25,153 nt of DNA from RGIG4708 sp045633845 (GTDB taxonomy: Bacteria > Bacillota > Clostridia > UMGS1810). The position numbers and the translations under genes were made by a program. The notes beneath the pieces were generated by a model. It did not search any database and was not told where the DNA came from. It saw nothing but the letters and a program-made list of their open reading frames with translations. Positions 1 to 8,100 of this stretch are shown here, piece by piece. Where the stretch lies: NCBI GenBank assembly GCA_045633845.1, contig JAZQZC010000012.1:1-25153 (forward strand). Reading direction: 5' to 3'. Numbering within the stretch: position 1 is the first letter of the stretch; the number at the start of each line of letters is the position of its first letter.

Positions 1-635
1 GACTTTCTTTCAGGTGTGGGGATGTAGCTGTCAACAGCATCCATAAGGTCTAAGATACATTTGTATTCAGGAGCAGAAGCATCTGTAGAAGTAGATTCGA
101 GAACCTGGAGACCTGAACCGCAAACGATAGGTGTATCGTCGCCCGGGAAGTCATATTCTGTAAGAAGGTCTCTGATTTCCATTTCAACGAGTTCGAGAAG
201 CTCTTCGTCGTCTACCTGGTCAACCTTGTTCATAAATACTACGATGTAAGGAACACCAACCTGTCTTGCAAGAAGGATGTGTTCTTTTGTCTGAGGCATT
301 GGACCGTCAGCAGAAGAAACAACGAGGATAGCACCATCCATCTGAGCAGCACCTGTGATCATGTTTTTAACATAGTCAGCATGTCCAGGGCAGTCAACGT
401 GTGCATAGTGTCTTGCTTCTGTTTCGTATTCAACGTGAGCTGTAGAGATAGTTATACCTCTTTCTCTTTCTTCCGGAGCTTTATCGATCTGATCGTAAGC
501 TTCGAACTGTGCTTTACCGTCAAGTGCCAAAACTTTTGTTATAGCAGCGGTAAGAGTAGTTTTACCATGGTCAACGTGGCCGATAGTACCAATGTTAACG
601 TGTGGCTTGGTTCTTTCAAATTTAGCTTTTGCCAT
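1..635 (-). CDS. tuf: Elongation factor Tu, N-terminal part (cut by window edge)
   Basis: EF-Tu is the GTPase that carries aminoacyl-tRNA to the ribosomal A site. The window holds the first 211 residues, most of the G domain; the rest lies beyond position 1. The start is an ATG at 635-633, preceded by AGGAGGAAA at 641-649. Visible motifs are GHVDHGKTT (G1, about residues 19-27), DCPGH (G3) and NKVD (G4). The G5 region reads GSGLQ, where most EF-Tu have GSALK, and the following stretch before the DAVDSYIP segment is about five residues longer than I recall for the Bacillus protein. It follows fusA as the last gene of the str cluster and has its own promoter-like sequence in the 71-nt gap. The family assignment is certain. 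Confidence 0.98.
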   Translation of the reverse strand, partial: MAKAKFERTKPHVNIGTIGHVDHGKTTLTAAITKVLALDGKAQFEAYDQIDKAPEERERGITISTAHVEYETEARHYAHVDCPGHADYVKNMITGAAQMDGAILVVSSADGPMPQTKEHILLARQVGVPYIVVFMNKVDQVDDEELLELVEMEIRDLLTEYDFPGDDTPIVCGSGLQVLESTSTDASAPEYKCILDLMDAVDSYIPTPERK

Positions 636-668
636 TATTATTTCCTCCTAAAAAAATCTTATAAATAA

Positions 669-697
669 ATTTTACTATAAATTTAATTAAAAATCAA
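669..697 (-). promoter_or_regulatory. Promoter for tuf
   Basis: On the minus strand, TTGATT (697-692) and TAAAAT (674-669) are separated by exactly 17 bp. A start near 662 would give a leader of about 27 nt that contains the AGGAGGAAA site. The gap is very AT-rich, so chance matches are easy. A private tuf promoter inside the str operon is plausible because EF-Tu is needed in excess over the other products. Confidence 0.55.
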
Positions 698-706
698 CTA
701 TATTTG

Positions 707-2809
707 TTAATTATTTTTAGAACTGATAATTCCGTCCATAATATTCTTTGGAACTTCGCTGTAGTGTGAAGGCTCCATTGTGTACTGACCACGGCCCTGT
801 GTACCTGAACGAAGGTCGGTAGCATATCCAAACATTTCGGAAAGCGGAACATCTGCTGTTACCTGTGTAACACCGCCTGATCTAACCTCCTGGTTTTTAA
901 CGAGACCACGTCTTGAAGAAAGGTCACCGATTACAAAACCGAGGTAATCATCAGGAACAATTACGTTAACAAGCATAATAGGTTCTTTGATAACAGGATC
1001 AGCTTTTGCCATACCATCTTTGAATGCCATAGATGCAGCAATTTTAAATGCCATTTCGGATGAGTCAACCTCGTGGTAAGAACCATCGTAAAGTGTAACC
1101 TTAACGTCAACAACATTGTAGCCTGCAAGAATACCATTCTGCATAGCACCCTGAATACCTGCATCTACTGCAGGGATATATTCCTTTGGAACAGCACCGC
1201 CGACAATAGCGTTAACAAACTCGTAACCCTTGCCTTCCTCGAGTGGTTCCATTTTAATTTTAACATGACCGTACTGACCTTTACCACCGGACTGACGAGC
1301 ATATTTGTGATCAACGTCAACAGCTTTTCTGATAGCTTCACGGTATGATACCTGAGGAGCACCAACGTCTGCTTCCACTTTAAATTCGCGGAGCAATCTG
1401 TCTACAATGATTTCAAGGTGAAGCTCACCCATACCTGCGATAATTGTCTGGCCTGTTTCTTCATCTGTGTATGTCTTGAATGTAGGATCCTCTTCGGCAA
1501 GCTTAGCAAGAGCAATACCCATCTTCTCCTGACCTGCTTTGGTCTTAGGTTCGATGGCAACTCTGATAACCGGTTCAGGGAATTCCATAGATTCAAGAAT
1601 AATAGGATGTTTTTCGACACAAAGAGTATCACCTGTTGGTGTATTCTTAAGACCAACTGCAGCAGCGATATCACCTGAGTAAACTACATCGATATCTTCT
1701 CTGTGGTTGGAGTGCATCTGAAGGATACGTCCAAGTCTTTCTTTGTTGTTTTTGCATGCATTGAGTACATATGAGCCTGCTTCGATAGAACCCGAATATA
1801 CTCTGAAGAAGCAAATTTTACCAACGAATGGGTCTGTTGCAATTTTAAATGCAAGAGCAGCAAACGGAGCATCGTCTGTTGAAGGTCTTTCATCCTCCTC
1901 TTCTGTGCCCGGAATAACACCCTTGATGTTTTCTACATCTGTAGGAGCAGGCATATATTCAACGATAGCATCAAGAAGAAGCTGAACACCTTTGTTACGG
2001 TATGAAGTACCGCAGAGCATAGGAACGATTTCGTTGTTGATGGTAGCTTTTCTCAGAGCTTTGCGGAGTTCTGCAGGAGTTATTTCTTCTTCGTTGAAGA
2101 ATTTTTCCATCAAATCTTCGTCTGTTTCAGCAATAGCTTCAATCATCTGAGCTCTGAATTCTTCTGCTTTGTCAAGCATATCAGCAGGAATTTCTTCCTG
2201 TCTGTAGTCTTTACCCATTTCGTCGTAGTAGATTTCAGCTTTCATTTCGATAAGGTCGATGATACCTCTGAAAGTGTCCTCAGCGCCTATAGGAAGCTGA
2301 ATCGGCACGCCGTTTGCATGCAAACGTTCGTGAACCATGTTTACAACATTGTAAAAATCTGCACCCATGATATCCATTTTGTTAACGTATATCATTCTTG
2401 GTACTTTGTAGTCATCAGCCTGTCTCCAAACTGTTTCGGACTGTGGTTCAACACCACCCTTAGCACACATAACTGTTACAGAGCCGTCGAGTACACGGAG
2501 TGATCTCTGAACCTCAACTGTAAAGTCAACGTGTCCCGGTGTATCGATGATGTTGATTCTGGTTTTTGGATATTTGTTAGGTGTAGAGCCTTCCCAGAAG
2601 CATGTGGTAGCAGCAGATGTGATTGTGATACCACGTTCCTGTTCCTGAGCCATCCAGTCCATTGTACCTGCGCCGTCGTGAGTTTCACCCATTTTGTGAA
2701 TACGGCCGGTATAGTATAATATTCTTTCGGTAGTAGTGGTCTTACCTGCGTCGATATGAGCCATAATACCGATATTTCTGGTATTCTGTAAAGAAATTTG
2801 TCTAGCCAT
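707..2809 (-). CDS. fusA: Elongation factor G
   Basis: EF-G is the translocase GTPase that moves tRNAs and mRNA through the ribosome. The protein is 700 residues, the usual length for the family. The open frame extends 23 codons further upstream, but that extension (start at 2878) has no family similarity. The ATG at 2809-2807 begins the canonical MARQISLQNTRNIGIMAHID sequence and has GGAGG at 2826-2822. Motifs are AHIDAGKTT (residues 17-25), DTPGH and NKMD, followed by intact domains II-V. It lies 102 nt downstream of rpsG and 71 nt upstream of tuf. A short AT-rich hairpin (2882-2909) sits directly after the rpsG stop codon. It lacks a T-run, so read-through into fusA is expected. Confidence 0.98.
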   Translation of the reverse strand: MARQISLQNTRNIGIMAHIDAGKTTTTERILYYTGRIHKMGETHDGAGTMDWMAQEQERGITITSAATTCFWEGSTPNKYPKTRINIIDTPGHVDFTVEVQRSLRVLDGSVTVMCAKGGVEPQSETVWRQADDYKVPRMIYVNKMDIMGADFYNVVNMVHERLHANGVPIQLPIGAEDTFRGIIDLIEMKAEIYYDEMGKDYRQEEIPADMLDKAEEFRAQMIEAIAETDEDLMEKFFNEEEITPAELRKALRKATINNEIVPMLCGTSYRNKGVQLLLDAIVEYMPAPTDVENIKGVIPGTEEEDERPSTDDAPFAALAFKIATDPFVGKICFFRVYSGSIEAGSYVLNACKNNKERLGRILQMHSNHREDIDVVYSGDIAAAVGLKNTPTGDTLCVEKHPIILESMEFPEPVIRVAIEPKTKAGQEKMGIALAKLAEEDPTFKTYTDEETGQTIIAGMGELHLEIIVDRLLREFKVEADVGAPQVSYREAIRKAVDVDHKYARQSGGKGQYGHVKIKMEPLEEGKGYEFVNAIVGGAVPKEYIPAVDAGIQGAMQNGILAGYNVVDVKVTLYDGSYHEVDSSEMAFKIAASMAFKDGMAKADPVIKEPIMLVNVIVPDDYLGFVIGDLSSRRGLVKNQEVRSGGVTQVTADVPLSEMFGYATDLRSGTQGRGQYTMEPSHYSEVPKNIMDGIISSKNN

Positions 2810-2911
2810 TTTTAATAACTTCCTCCTTTCAGTAGTAATGAAAAGTTTATTAAAATTTATGCGGCTTTTAGCACGCAACTGATATTTTCTGTAAAATTAC
2901 CGAAAATATGC

Positions 2912-3382
2912 TTACCAACGATAGTGTGAGAATGCTTTGTTTGCTTCTGCCATTTTGTGTGTTTCTTCTTTCTTTTTGATAGAAGCACCAACATTGTTTG
3001 TAGCATCCATGATTTCGTTTGCAAGTCTTTCTTTCATAGTTCTTTCACTTCTTGCGCGTGAATAGATTGTGAGCCATCTGAGACCGAGTGTCTGTCTTCT
3101 TTCAGGGCGAACTTCAATCGGCACCTGATAAGTAGCACCACCAACTCTTCTAGCCTTTACTTCAAGAACAGGCATAATGTTTTCCATAGCCTCGAGGAAC
3201 ACCTCTAAAGCATCCTTACCTGTTTTTTCAGCAACAATCTCAAATGCACCGTATACGATATTCTGAGCAACGCCTTTTTTACCGTCGAGCATAATGTTGT
3301 TGATGAGTTTTGTAACAACTACATTATTGTAGAGCGGATCAGGCAATACTTCTCTTTTTGCAATAAAACCTTTACGTGGCAC
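2912..3382 (-). CDS. rpsG: 30S ribosomal protein S7
   Basis: S7 nucleates assembly of the 30S head by binding the 3' major domain of 16S rRNA and lies at the E site. The protein is 156 residues, the normal bacterial length, and begins MPRKGFIAKREVLPDP, a standard S7 N-terminus. The start codon is GTG (3382-3380), not ATG. It is supported by AAGGAGGG at 3392-3399 with about 8 nt spacing, and there is no competing in-frame ATG. It is separated from rpsL by an unusually long 186-nt gap with hairpin potential. The C-terminus SHYRW is typical of the family. Confidence 0.98.
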   Translation of the reverse strand: MPRKGFIAKREVLPDPLYNNVVVTKLINNIMLDGKKGVAQNIVYGAFEIVAEKTGKDALEVFLEAMENIMPVLEVKARRVGGATYQVPIEVRPERRQTLGLRWLTIYSRARSERTMKERLANEIMDATNNVGASIKKKEETHKMAEANKAFSHYRW

Positions 3383-3496
3383 TTTGTCTTCCCTCCTTCA
3401 TAATATAATGATTTCATAGGTACTCAAGCAATCAATGTGCTTGTCAGTGCAAAATACAAGAATTTAATATATATATTAATTCCGTATTGTCGCACT

Positions 3497-3541
3497 ACTT
3501 ACCTTTTGCAGTAAGTATCCAACAAAACCGGATATGCTTAC
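3497..3541 (-). promoter_or_regulatory. Alternative hairpins in the rpsL-rpsG intercistronic RNA
   Basis: The 186-nt gap between rpsL and rpsG is mostly AT-rich. In the minus-strand RNA, GUAAG-CA-UAUCC (3541-3530) can pair with GGAUACUUAC (3520-3511), a 10-bp stem with a 2-nt bulge. The same ACUUAC (3516-3511) can instead pair with GUAAGU (3502-3497). The two hairpins share one arm and exclude each other. Neither is followed by a T-run. The gap also contains two direct copies of GCTTACTT (about 3535-3560) and an AT-rich near-palindrome around 3455-3480. The pairing is seen in the sequence; a regulatory role, for example S7 autocontrol, is inference. Confidence 0.35.
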
Positions 3542-3568
3542 TTTTGTTTTGCAGCTTACTTAATACGA

Positions 3569-3976
3569 TTATTTGGATTTAGCACCGTATTTAGATCTTG
3601 ACTGCTTTCTGTTAGCAACACCTGATGCGTCCAAAGCTCCACGAATAATGTGATATCTTACACCAGGGAGGTCTTTAACTCTTCCTCCTCTGATAAGAAC
3701 AACACTATGCTCCTGAAGATTGTGACCGATACCCGGAATATAAGCCGAAACTTCGATTCCGTTTGTAAGTCTTACTCTGGCCATTTTTCTAAGCGCTGAG
3801 TTAGGCTTTTTAGGTGTCATAGTCTTAACAGCTGTGCAAACGCCTCTTTTTTGAGGTGAGCTCTGGTCTGTAGTTCTCTTGTGAAGAGAGTTAAAACCGA
3901 ACTGGAGTGCAGGTGCTGTAGACTTTTTGTCAGAAGACTGTCTTCCTTTTCTGACTAACTGGTTAAATGTAGGCAA
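3569..3976 (-). CDS. rpsL: 30S ribosomal protein S12
   Basis: S12 is part of the decoding centre of the 30S subunit. The protein is 135 residues, the longer Gram-positive form with an insertion of about a dozen residues after the N-terminal MPTFNQLVRKGR. The start codon is TTG (3976-3974), chosen because GGAGG at 3990-3986 lies 9 nt upstream. An ATG at 3981-3979 is only 4 nt from the same GGAGG, is in another frame and stops after eight codons. The decoding loop TPKKPNSALRK (Lys56, Lys57) and KDLPGVRYH (Lys101, Asp102) are intact, so the usual streptomycin-resistance positions carry wild-type residues. It lies 61 nt after the L7Ae-like gene. Confidence 0.98.
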   Translation of the reverse strand: MPTFNQLVRKGRQSSDKKSTAPALQFGFNSLHKRTTDQSSPQKRGVCTAVKTMTPKKPNSALRKMARVRLTNGIEVSAYIPGIGHNLQEHSVVLIRGGRVKDLPGVRYHIIRGALDASGVANRKQSRSKYGAKSK

Positions 3977-4037
3977 TTCATTTCACCTCCTGCATATAAT
4001 ATATTAAAAAACTGCTATTAGCAGCATTTTAATTGCA

Positions 4038-4286
4038 TTACTTCTGCTTTTTGACTACCACAACCGATGCATCAACATCTATGCGGCACGCCTTACCCAA
4101 AGCAGATTTTGACTCCACCGTTTCAAACGGTATGTCATTACGTATGCAGAGCATTGTAAAATCATCAAAAATAGCAGGTGCTATATCGGTTGCAACAATA
4201 GCTTTTGCTGCCTCGCCTTTTTCGATAGCTTTTACACTTCTGCGCAGTCCGACAATCAAACTGTCTGAAGTGACCCCTTCAAGCAA
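4038..4286 (-). CDS. ybxF: L7Ae/YbxF-family RNA-binding protein
   Basis: This is a small ribosome-associated protein of the L7Ae/L30e fold, a family that binds kink-turn RNA. The reading frame is open back to 4373, but the 29 extra residues do not resemble the family. A TTG at 4286-4284 has AAGGAGGA at 4300-4293 with a 7-nt spacer and gives 82 residues, the length of Bacillus YbxF. Family features are LIVGLRRSVKAIEKGEA near the N-terminus, VATDIAP in the middle and VESKSALGKACRIDV toward the C-terminus. Its place between rpoC and rpsL is the conserved Firmicutes position. It is the first gene of the str operon here and has a perfect-consensus promoter 92 nt upstream. Confidence 0.9.
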   Translation of the reverse strand: MLEGVTSDSLIVGLRRSVKAIEKGEAAKAIVATDIAPAIFDDFTMLCIRNDIPFETVESKSALGKACRIDVDASVVVVKKQK

Positions 4287-4378
4287 TTTTAGTCCTCCTT
4301 TGTATTGTTCAAGCACTTTTGCGTGATGGAAAACACGCCAAAAAAGGGCGCAAATATCCCACCATCCGAACATAATAC
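4287..4378 (-). promoter_or_regulatory. Leader of the str operon mRNA
   Basis: The predicted 5' untranslated region is about 92 nt from the start near 4378 to the TTG of the L7Ae-like gene. It can form competing short stems on the minus strand. GCGCC can pair with GGCGT across a C/T-rich loop, or GCGTG can pair with CACGC across TTTTCCAT, and GATGG can pair with CCATC. I could not identify a clear kink-turn. Feedback by the L7Ae-like product is conceivable but not shown by the sequence. Confidence 0.3.
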
Positions 4379-4384
4379 CAGTAA

Positions 4385-4413
4385 ATTATATAACAAATAT
4401 TGTTGTTTGTCAA
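4385..4413 (-). promoter_or_regulatory. Sigma-A promoter of the str operon (perfect consensus)
   Basis: On the minus strand TTGACA (4413-4408) and TATAAT (4390-4385) are both perfect consensus hexamers, and the spacer is exactly 17 bp. Transcription should begin near 4378 and run through the L7Ae-like gene, rpsL, rpsG, fusA and tuf. This separates the str genes from rpoBC as an independent unit, which fits the strong terminator found just after rpoC. Confidence 0.9.
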
Positions 4414-4503
4414 GCATTTTTTACACAAATTCTTATAAATTAAATAACGGTTTTTGAACGATGGCAAAATCTGTGCAAACGCCGTCTGCGGATGATAAGT
4501 GGT

Positions 4504-4922
4504 TTAACAATCTGTAATTTTTGTGCCATATTTTTTTGCGGCACGCGCAAAATCGCTCAAATTTTTTCGCTCGTTGCGCTAAAATTTCAAAATGGTAGGG
4601 AACTTATTTTATTTTTGAAATTTTACCGCAAAAAAAGATGTCACAAAAAACAACTTGTAAAAAACCATATCATATGCAGACTCTGTTTTGCCCCGATTTT
4701 GCCTTGAAGTGAGCGCTTTTTAAGAAATGATGCAATCCGAATACTGCCTTGATAAAAGCTTTACAAACTGTTTTTTTCAGGTGGCGTTTTGGCAGGTAAA
4801 ATGCCGAAAACAAGATAAGTTCCCGACAGATTTCGGCATTTTAGCGCAATCACGGCGAAAAAATTTCGACGGCTATTGCGTGTGCCAACAAAACGTCAAA
4901 TGAAAAAATTACAGTTTGTTAA
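4504..4922. repeat. Large imperfect inverted repeat (two opposed copies of one element)
   Basis: The plus strand at 4504-4661 and the minus strand at 4922-4760 align over about 160 bp with small gaps, leaving a spacer of about 98 bp. Shared blocks in order are TTAACAA-CTGTAATTTTT, GGCAC-CGCAA, AAATTTTTTCGC, TTGCGCTAAAAT, GGGAACTTAT, ATTTTACC and TTGTAAA. Each copy folds into a hairpin whose loop holds GGGAACTTAT, at 4580-4625 and 4798-4843. A shorter stem, CGCAA with TTGCG, lies before it in both. Imperfect 20-bp direct repeats (16 of 20 identical) flank the pair at 4478-4497 and 4931-4950. This has the form of a MITE-like or structured intergenic repeat. I do not recognise a named family. 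Confidence 0.75.
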
Positions 4923-4982
4923 GTTTTTTGAACGCAGTTTGCGGATTGTAGCATTTCTCTTATATTATTAAATTTTGATTTT

Positions 4983-5032
4983 ATGACAAATTGGGACATT
5001 CGTCACGAAGAACGTGTGTCCTCATTTGTCAT
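4983..5032. repeat. Imperfect dyad with 16-bp arms
   Basis: The left arm (4983-4998) and right arm (5017-5032) match at 14 of 16 positions, with shared ATGACAAAT and GGACA blocks. The centre contains a small CACG-AAGAA-CGTG hairpin. There is no T-run next to it on either strand, so it does not look like a standard terminator. It is probably another member of the intergenic repeat set. Confidence 0.6.
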
Positions 5033-5051
5033 ATACATTTTAGCTACTTTA

Positions 5052-5110
5052 CAGGTGACAGATGGGGGGGACGCACCTTTTGCAAAGGAACTTCCCCCAT
5101 CTGTCACCTG
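5052..5110. repeat. Perfect 17-bp inverted repeat with nested hairpin
   Basis: The arms CAGGTGACAGATGGGGG (5052-5068) and its exact complement (5094-5110) enclose 25 bp that include CCTTT-TGC-AAAGG and a GGAACTT motif. GGAACTT also occurs in the loops of the 4504-4922 elements. The right arm runs into ACCTGCCAAAACGCC (5106-5120), which recurs inverted at 4783-4797; over 30 bp (5106-5135 against the complement of 4768-4797) 28 positions match. This links the hairpin to the same repeat family. Confidence 0.75.
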
Positions 5111-5125
5111 CCAAAACGCCAACTG

Positions 5126-5162
5126 AAAAAAGCAGCAAAGCGAAATTTCGCTTTGCTGCTTT
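5126..5162 (-). terminator. Intrinsic terminator of rpoBC
   Basis: A 34-bp perfect palindrome (5129-5162) begins 7 bp after the rpoC stop codon. On the minus strand its 3' end continues into six T residues (5131-5126). Because the palindrome has no spacer, the RNA hairpin closes on a small loop of AAATTT bases. It should end the rpoBC transcript before the repeat region and the independently promoted str operon. Confidence 0.9.
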
Positions 5163-5169
5163 GATTAAT

Positions 5170-8100
5170 TTAGTTTGCACTGTCGGAAGATGAAATTATT
5201 GGTGTAACCACATCAACATCGTGATAGGTTGAAAGACCTGTACCTGCAGGTATAAGCTTACCGATAATAACATTTTCTTTAAGACCAACAAGCGGATCCT
5301 TCTTTCCTTTGATAGCGGCATCTGTAAGAACTCTTGTTGTTTCCTGGAAGGATGCTGCCGAAAGGAACGAATCTGTTGCAAGAGCAGTTTTGGTAATACC
5401 AAGAAGTACTCTGCTGCATTTAGGCTCTTCGCCGCCTGCTTCTTTTGCTTTTTTGCAAGCATCGTAGAATTCTGCTTTGTCTATTACCGAGCCGAGGAGA
5501 AGATTTGAGCTGCCCTGTTCTTCAACCTTAACCTTACGTATCATCTGACGTACAATAACTTCGATATGCTTGTCGTTGATATCGATACCCTGGAGTCTGT
5601 AAACTCTCTGTACTTCCTGAATGAGATAATCGATAACAGCCTTGATACCGGTATCGTCCATTGTACCCATTACGCGGAGAAGATCCTGCGGATAAATTGA
5701 ACCCTCTGTAAGCTCCTGACCTTTTACAACGTCAGTTCCGTCTGCAATTTTGATACGTGAGCCATATGGAATGAGGTAGTTGTGTGTTGCGCCGTCGGCG
5801 TCTGTAATAACAACCTCTCTCTTCTTTTTGGTTTCTTCTATTTTAGCATTACCTGCCTGTTCGGCAATAATTGCAACACCCTTAGGCTTACGTGCTTCAA
5901 ACAATTCTTCAACTCTAGGCAGACCCTGAGTGATATCGTCACCGGCAACACCACCTGTATGGAATGTTCTCATAGTAAGCTGTGTACCAGGTTCACCGAT
6001 AGACTGTGCAGCAATGATACCAACTGCTTCACCAACATCAACAAGCTTGCCTGTTGAAAGGTTGGAGCCGTAACATTTTGCACAAACACCAATTCGAGCC
6101 TGACAAGTGAGTATGCTGCGGATTTTTGCGCTGGTTACGCCTGCAGCAACAACCCTGTTTGCATCCTCTTCGCTCATAAGCTGACCTGCATAGATAACAA
6201 TTTCACCTGTTTCAGGATGAACAATATCCTCTCTTGAGGTTCTGCCAACAAGTCTGTCTCTGAACGATTCGATAACTTCCTTGCCGTCTGTAATTGCTTT
6301 TGCAACAATATAGTCCTCGGTTCCGCAATCAAGCTCACGGATAATAACATCCTGTGATACATCAACAAGTCGGCGTGTAAGGTAACCGGAGTCGGCTGTA
6401 CGCAGCGCTGTATCGGCAAGACCTTTACGTGCACCGTGTGTTGAAATAAAGTACTCAAGAACGTTAAGACCCTCACGGAAGTTAGCCTTGATAGGAATTT
6501 CGATAGCCTTACCTGATGTATCAGCCATAAGACCACGCATACCGGCAAGCTGTTTAATCTGGTCTTTACTACCACGGGCACCCGAGGTAGCCATCATATA
6601 TATAGGATTGTACTGATCAAGTCCGTCGATAAGAGCATCGGATATATCATTTACTGCTTCGTTCCAGGCAGCGATAACATGCTCGTATCTTTCTTCGTCT
6701 GTAATAGCACCGCGCTTAAAGAGCATAGCAATTTTGTCAACCTTTTTCTGTGCCTGCTCAAGAATTGCTGCTTTTGCATCAGGGATAATCATATCGTTTA
6801 CGCTGATTGTAAGAGCACCCTTTGTTGAGAACTTGTAACCGAGAGCCTTGATTTTGTCAAGTACATCTGCAGTTCCGTGTGTTCCATGTGCCTTGATACA
6901 GGTATCAAATATTTTACCCAGACCTTTTTTGTCTGCAACAAAGTTCATACCAACCTCGAGAACAAGGTGACCTTCTTTGCTGCGGTCAACAAGTCCGATA
7001 TCCTGCGGGATATCTTCGTTAAATATAATTTTACCAACAGTTGCGTCTATAATGCCGGTTATTTTTTCGCCGTTAACCTCAACTGTGTTGCGTACCTTGA
7101 TTGGTGCGTGAAGGCCGAGTGCTCCGCTGTCGTATGCCATAAGAGCTTCGTCAAAGCTTGTAAAGTATTTTGCTTCGCCTGCTTCACCCGCAAAGCAGCC
7201 CTCTTCGGTAAACTGGGCAACCTTTTTGCCCTGTGCTTCGAGCTCTCTGTTCATTTCGAGCAGTGATGGGCCTTTTGCTATTGCCTTTTTACTGTTTTTG
7301 TTAAATTCCTGATTGGAAAGATAACATACAACATCTCCAACCTCAAAGCCTGTGTCACCCGGGTCTGTAATCTTAACTTCCTTTGGTTTGAGGATTGTAA
7401 GATAGTAGGAACCGAGTACCATATCCTGTGTAGGAACAGTAACAGTTTTACCATCCTGTGGCTTTAACAGGTTGTTTGCAGAAAGCATAAGGAGGCGTGC
7501 CTCTGCCTGAGCCTCAGGTGAAAGAGGTACGTGAACAGCCATCTGGTCACCGTCAAAGTCAGCGTTAAACGCTGTACATACAAGCGGATGAAGTCTGATA
7601 GCTCTGCCCTCTACAAGGATTGGCTCAAACGCCTGAATACCAAGTCGGTGAAGTGTAGGAGCACGGTTGAGGAATACAGGATGCTCTTTGATAACATCCT
7701 CCAGTACATCCCATACCTCTGTTTTTACTCTTTCCACCATACGTTTTGCGCTCTTAACGTTGTGGCAAATGCCGTCTTCTACCAGCTTGTGCATTACAAA
7801 TGGTTTAAACAACTCAAGTGCCATTTCTTTTGGCAGACCGCACTGATAAATTTTAAGGTCAGGGCCTACAACGATAACTGAACGTCCCGAATAGTCAACA
7901 CGTTTACCAAGGAGGTTCTGACGGAAGCGACCCTGCTTACCCTTGAGCATATCGGAAAGAGATTTAAGAGGTCTGTTTCCTGGGCCTGTAACGGCTCTGC
8001 CTCTGCGGCCGTTGTCTATAAGTGCGTCTACTGCTTCCTGAAGCATTCTCTTTTCATTGCGAACAATGATATCAGGTGCTTCAAGCTCCAAAAGTCTTTT

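Larger units (their letters stand above)
4414..5169. other. Gene-free repeat-rich intergenic region between rpoC and str operon
   Basis: About 750 bp carry no credible gene. An open frame at 4492-4707 is low-complexity and lies inside the repeat. From right to left the region holds the rpoC terminator (5126-5162), a 59-bp hairpin with 17-bp perfect arms (5052-5110), a second imperfect dyad (4983-5032), and a large imperfect inverted repeat (4504-4922). Long A and T runs are frequent. No tRNA, transposase or CRISPR repeat is visible. Confidence 0.8.

Noticed and set aside
2882..2909. Hairpin after the rpsG stop as a terminator
   Set aside because: The stem is eight AT-rich base pairs and no T-run follows, so read-through into fusA is expected.
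4492..4707. Plus-strand open frame of 71 codons in the rpoC-str gap
   Set aside because: It lies inside the inverted repeat, has no ribosome site and encodes low-complexity sequence.
4504..5110. Possible CRISPR array or insertion sequence in the repeat region
   Set aside because: Repeats are inverted, few and unevenly spaced, and there is no transposase or cas gene.
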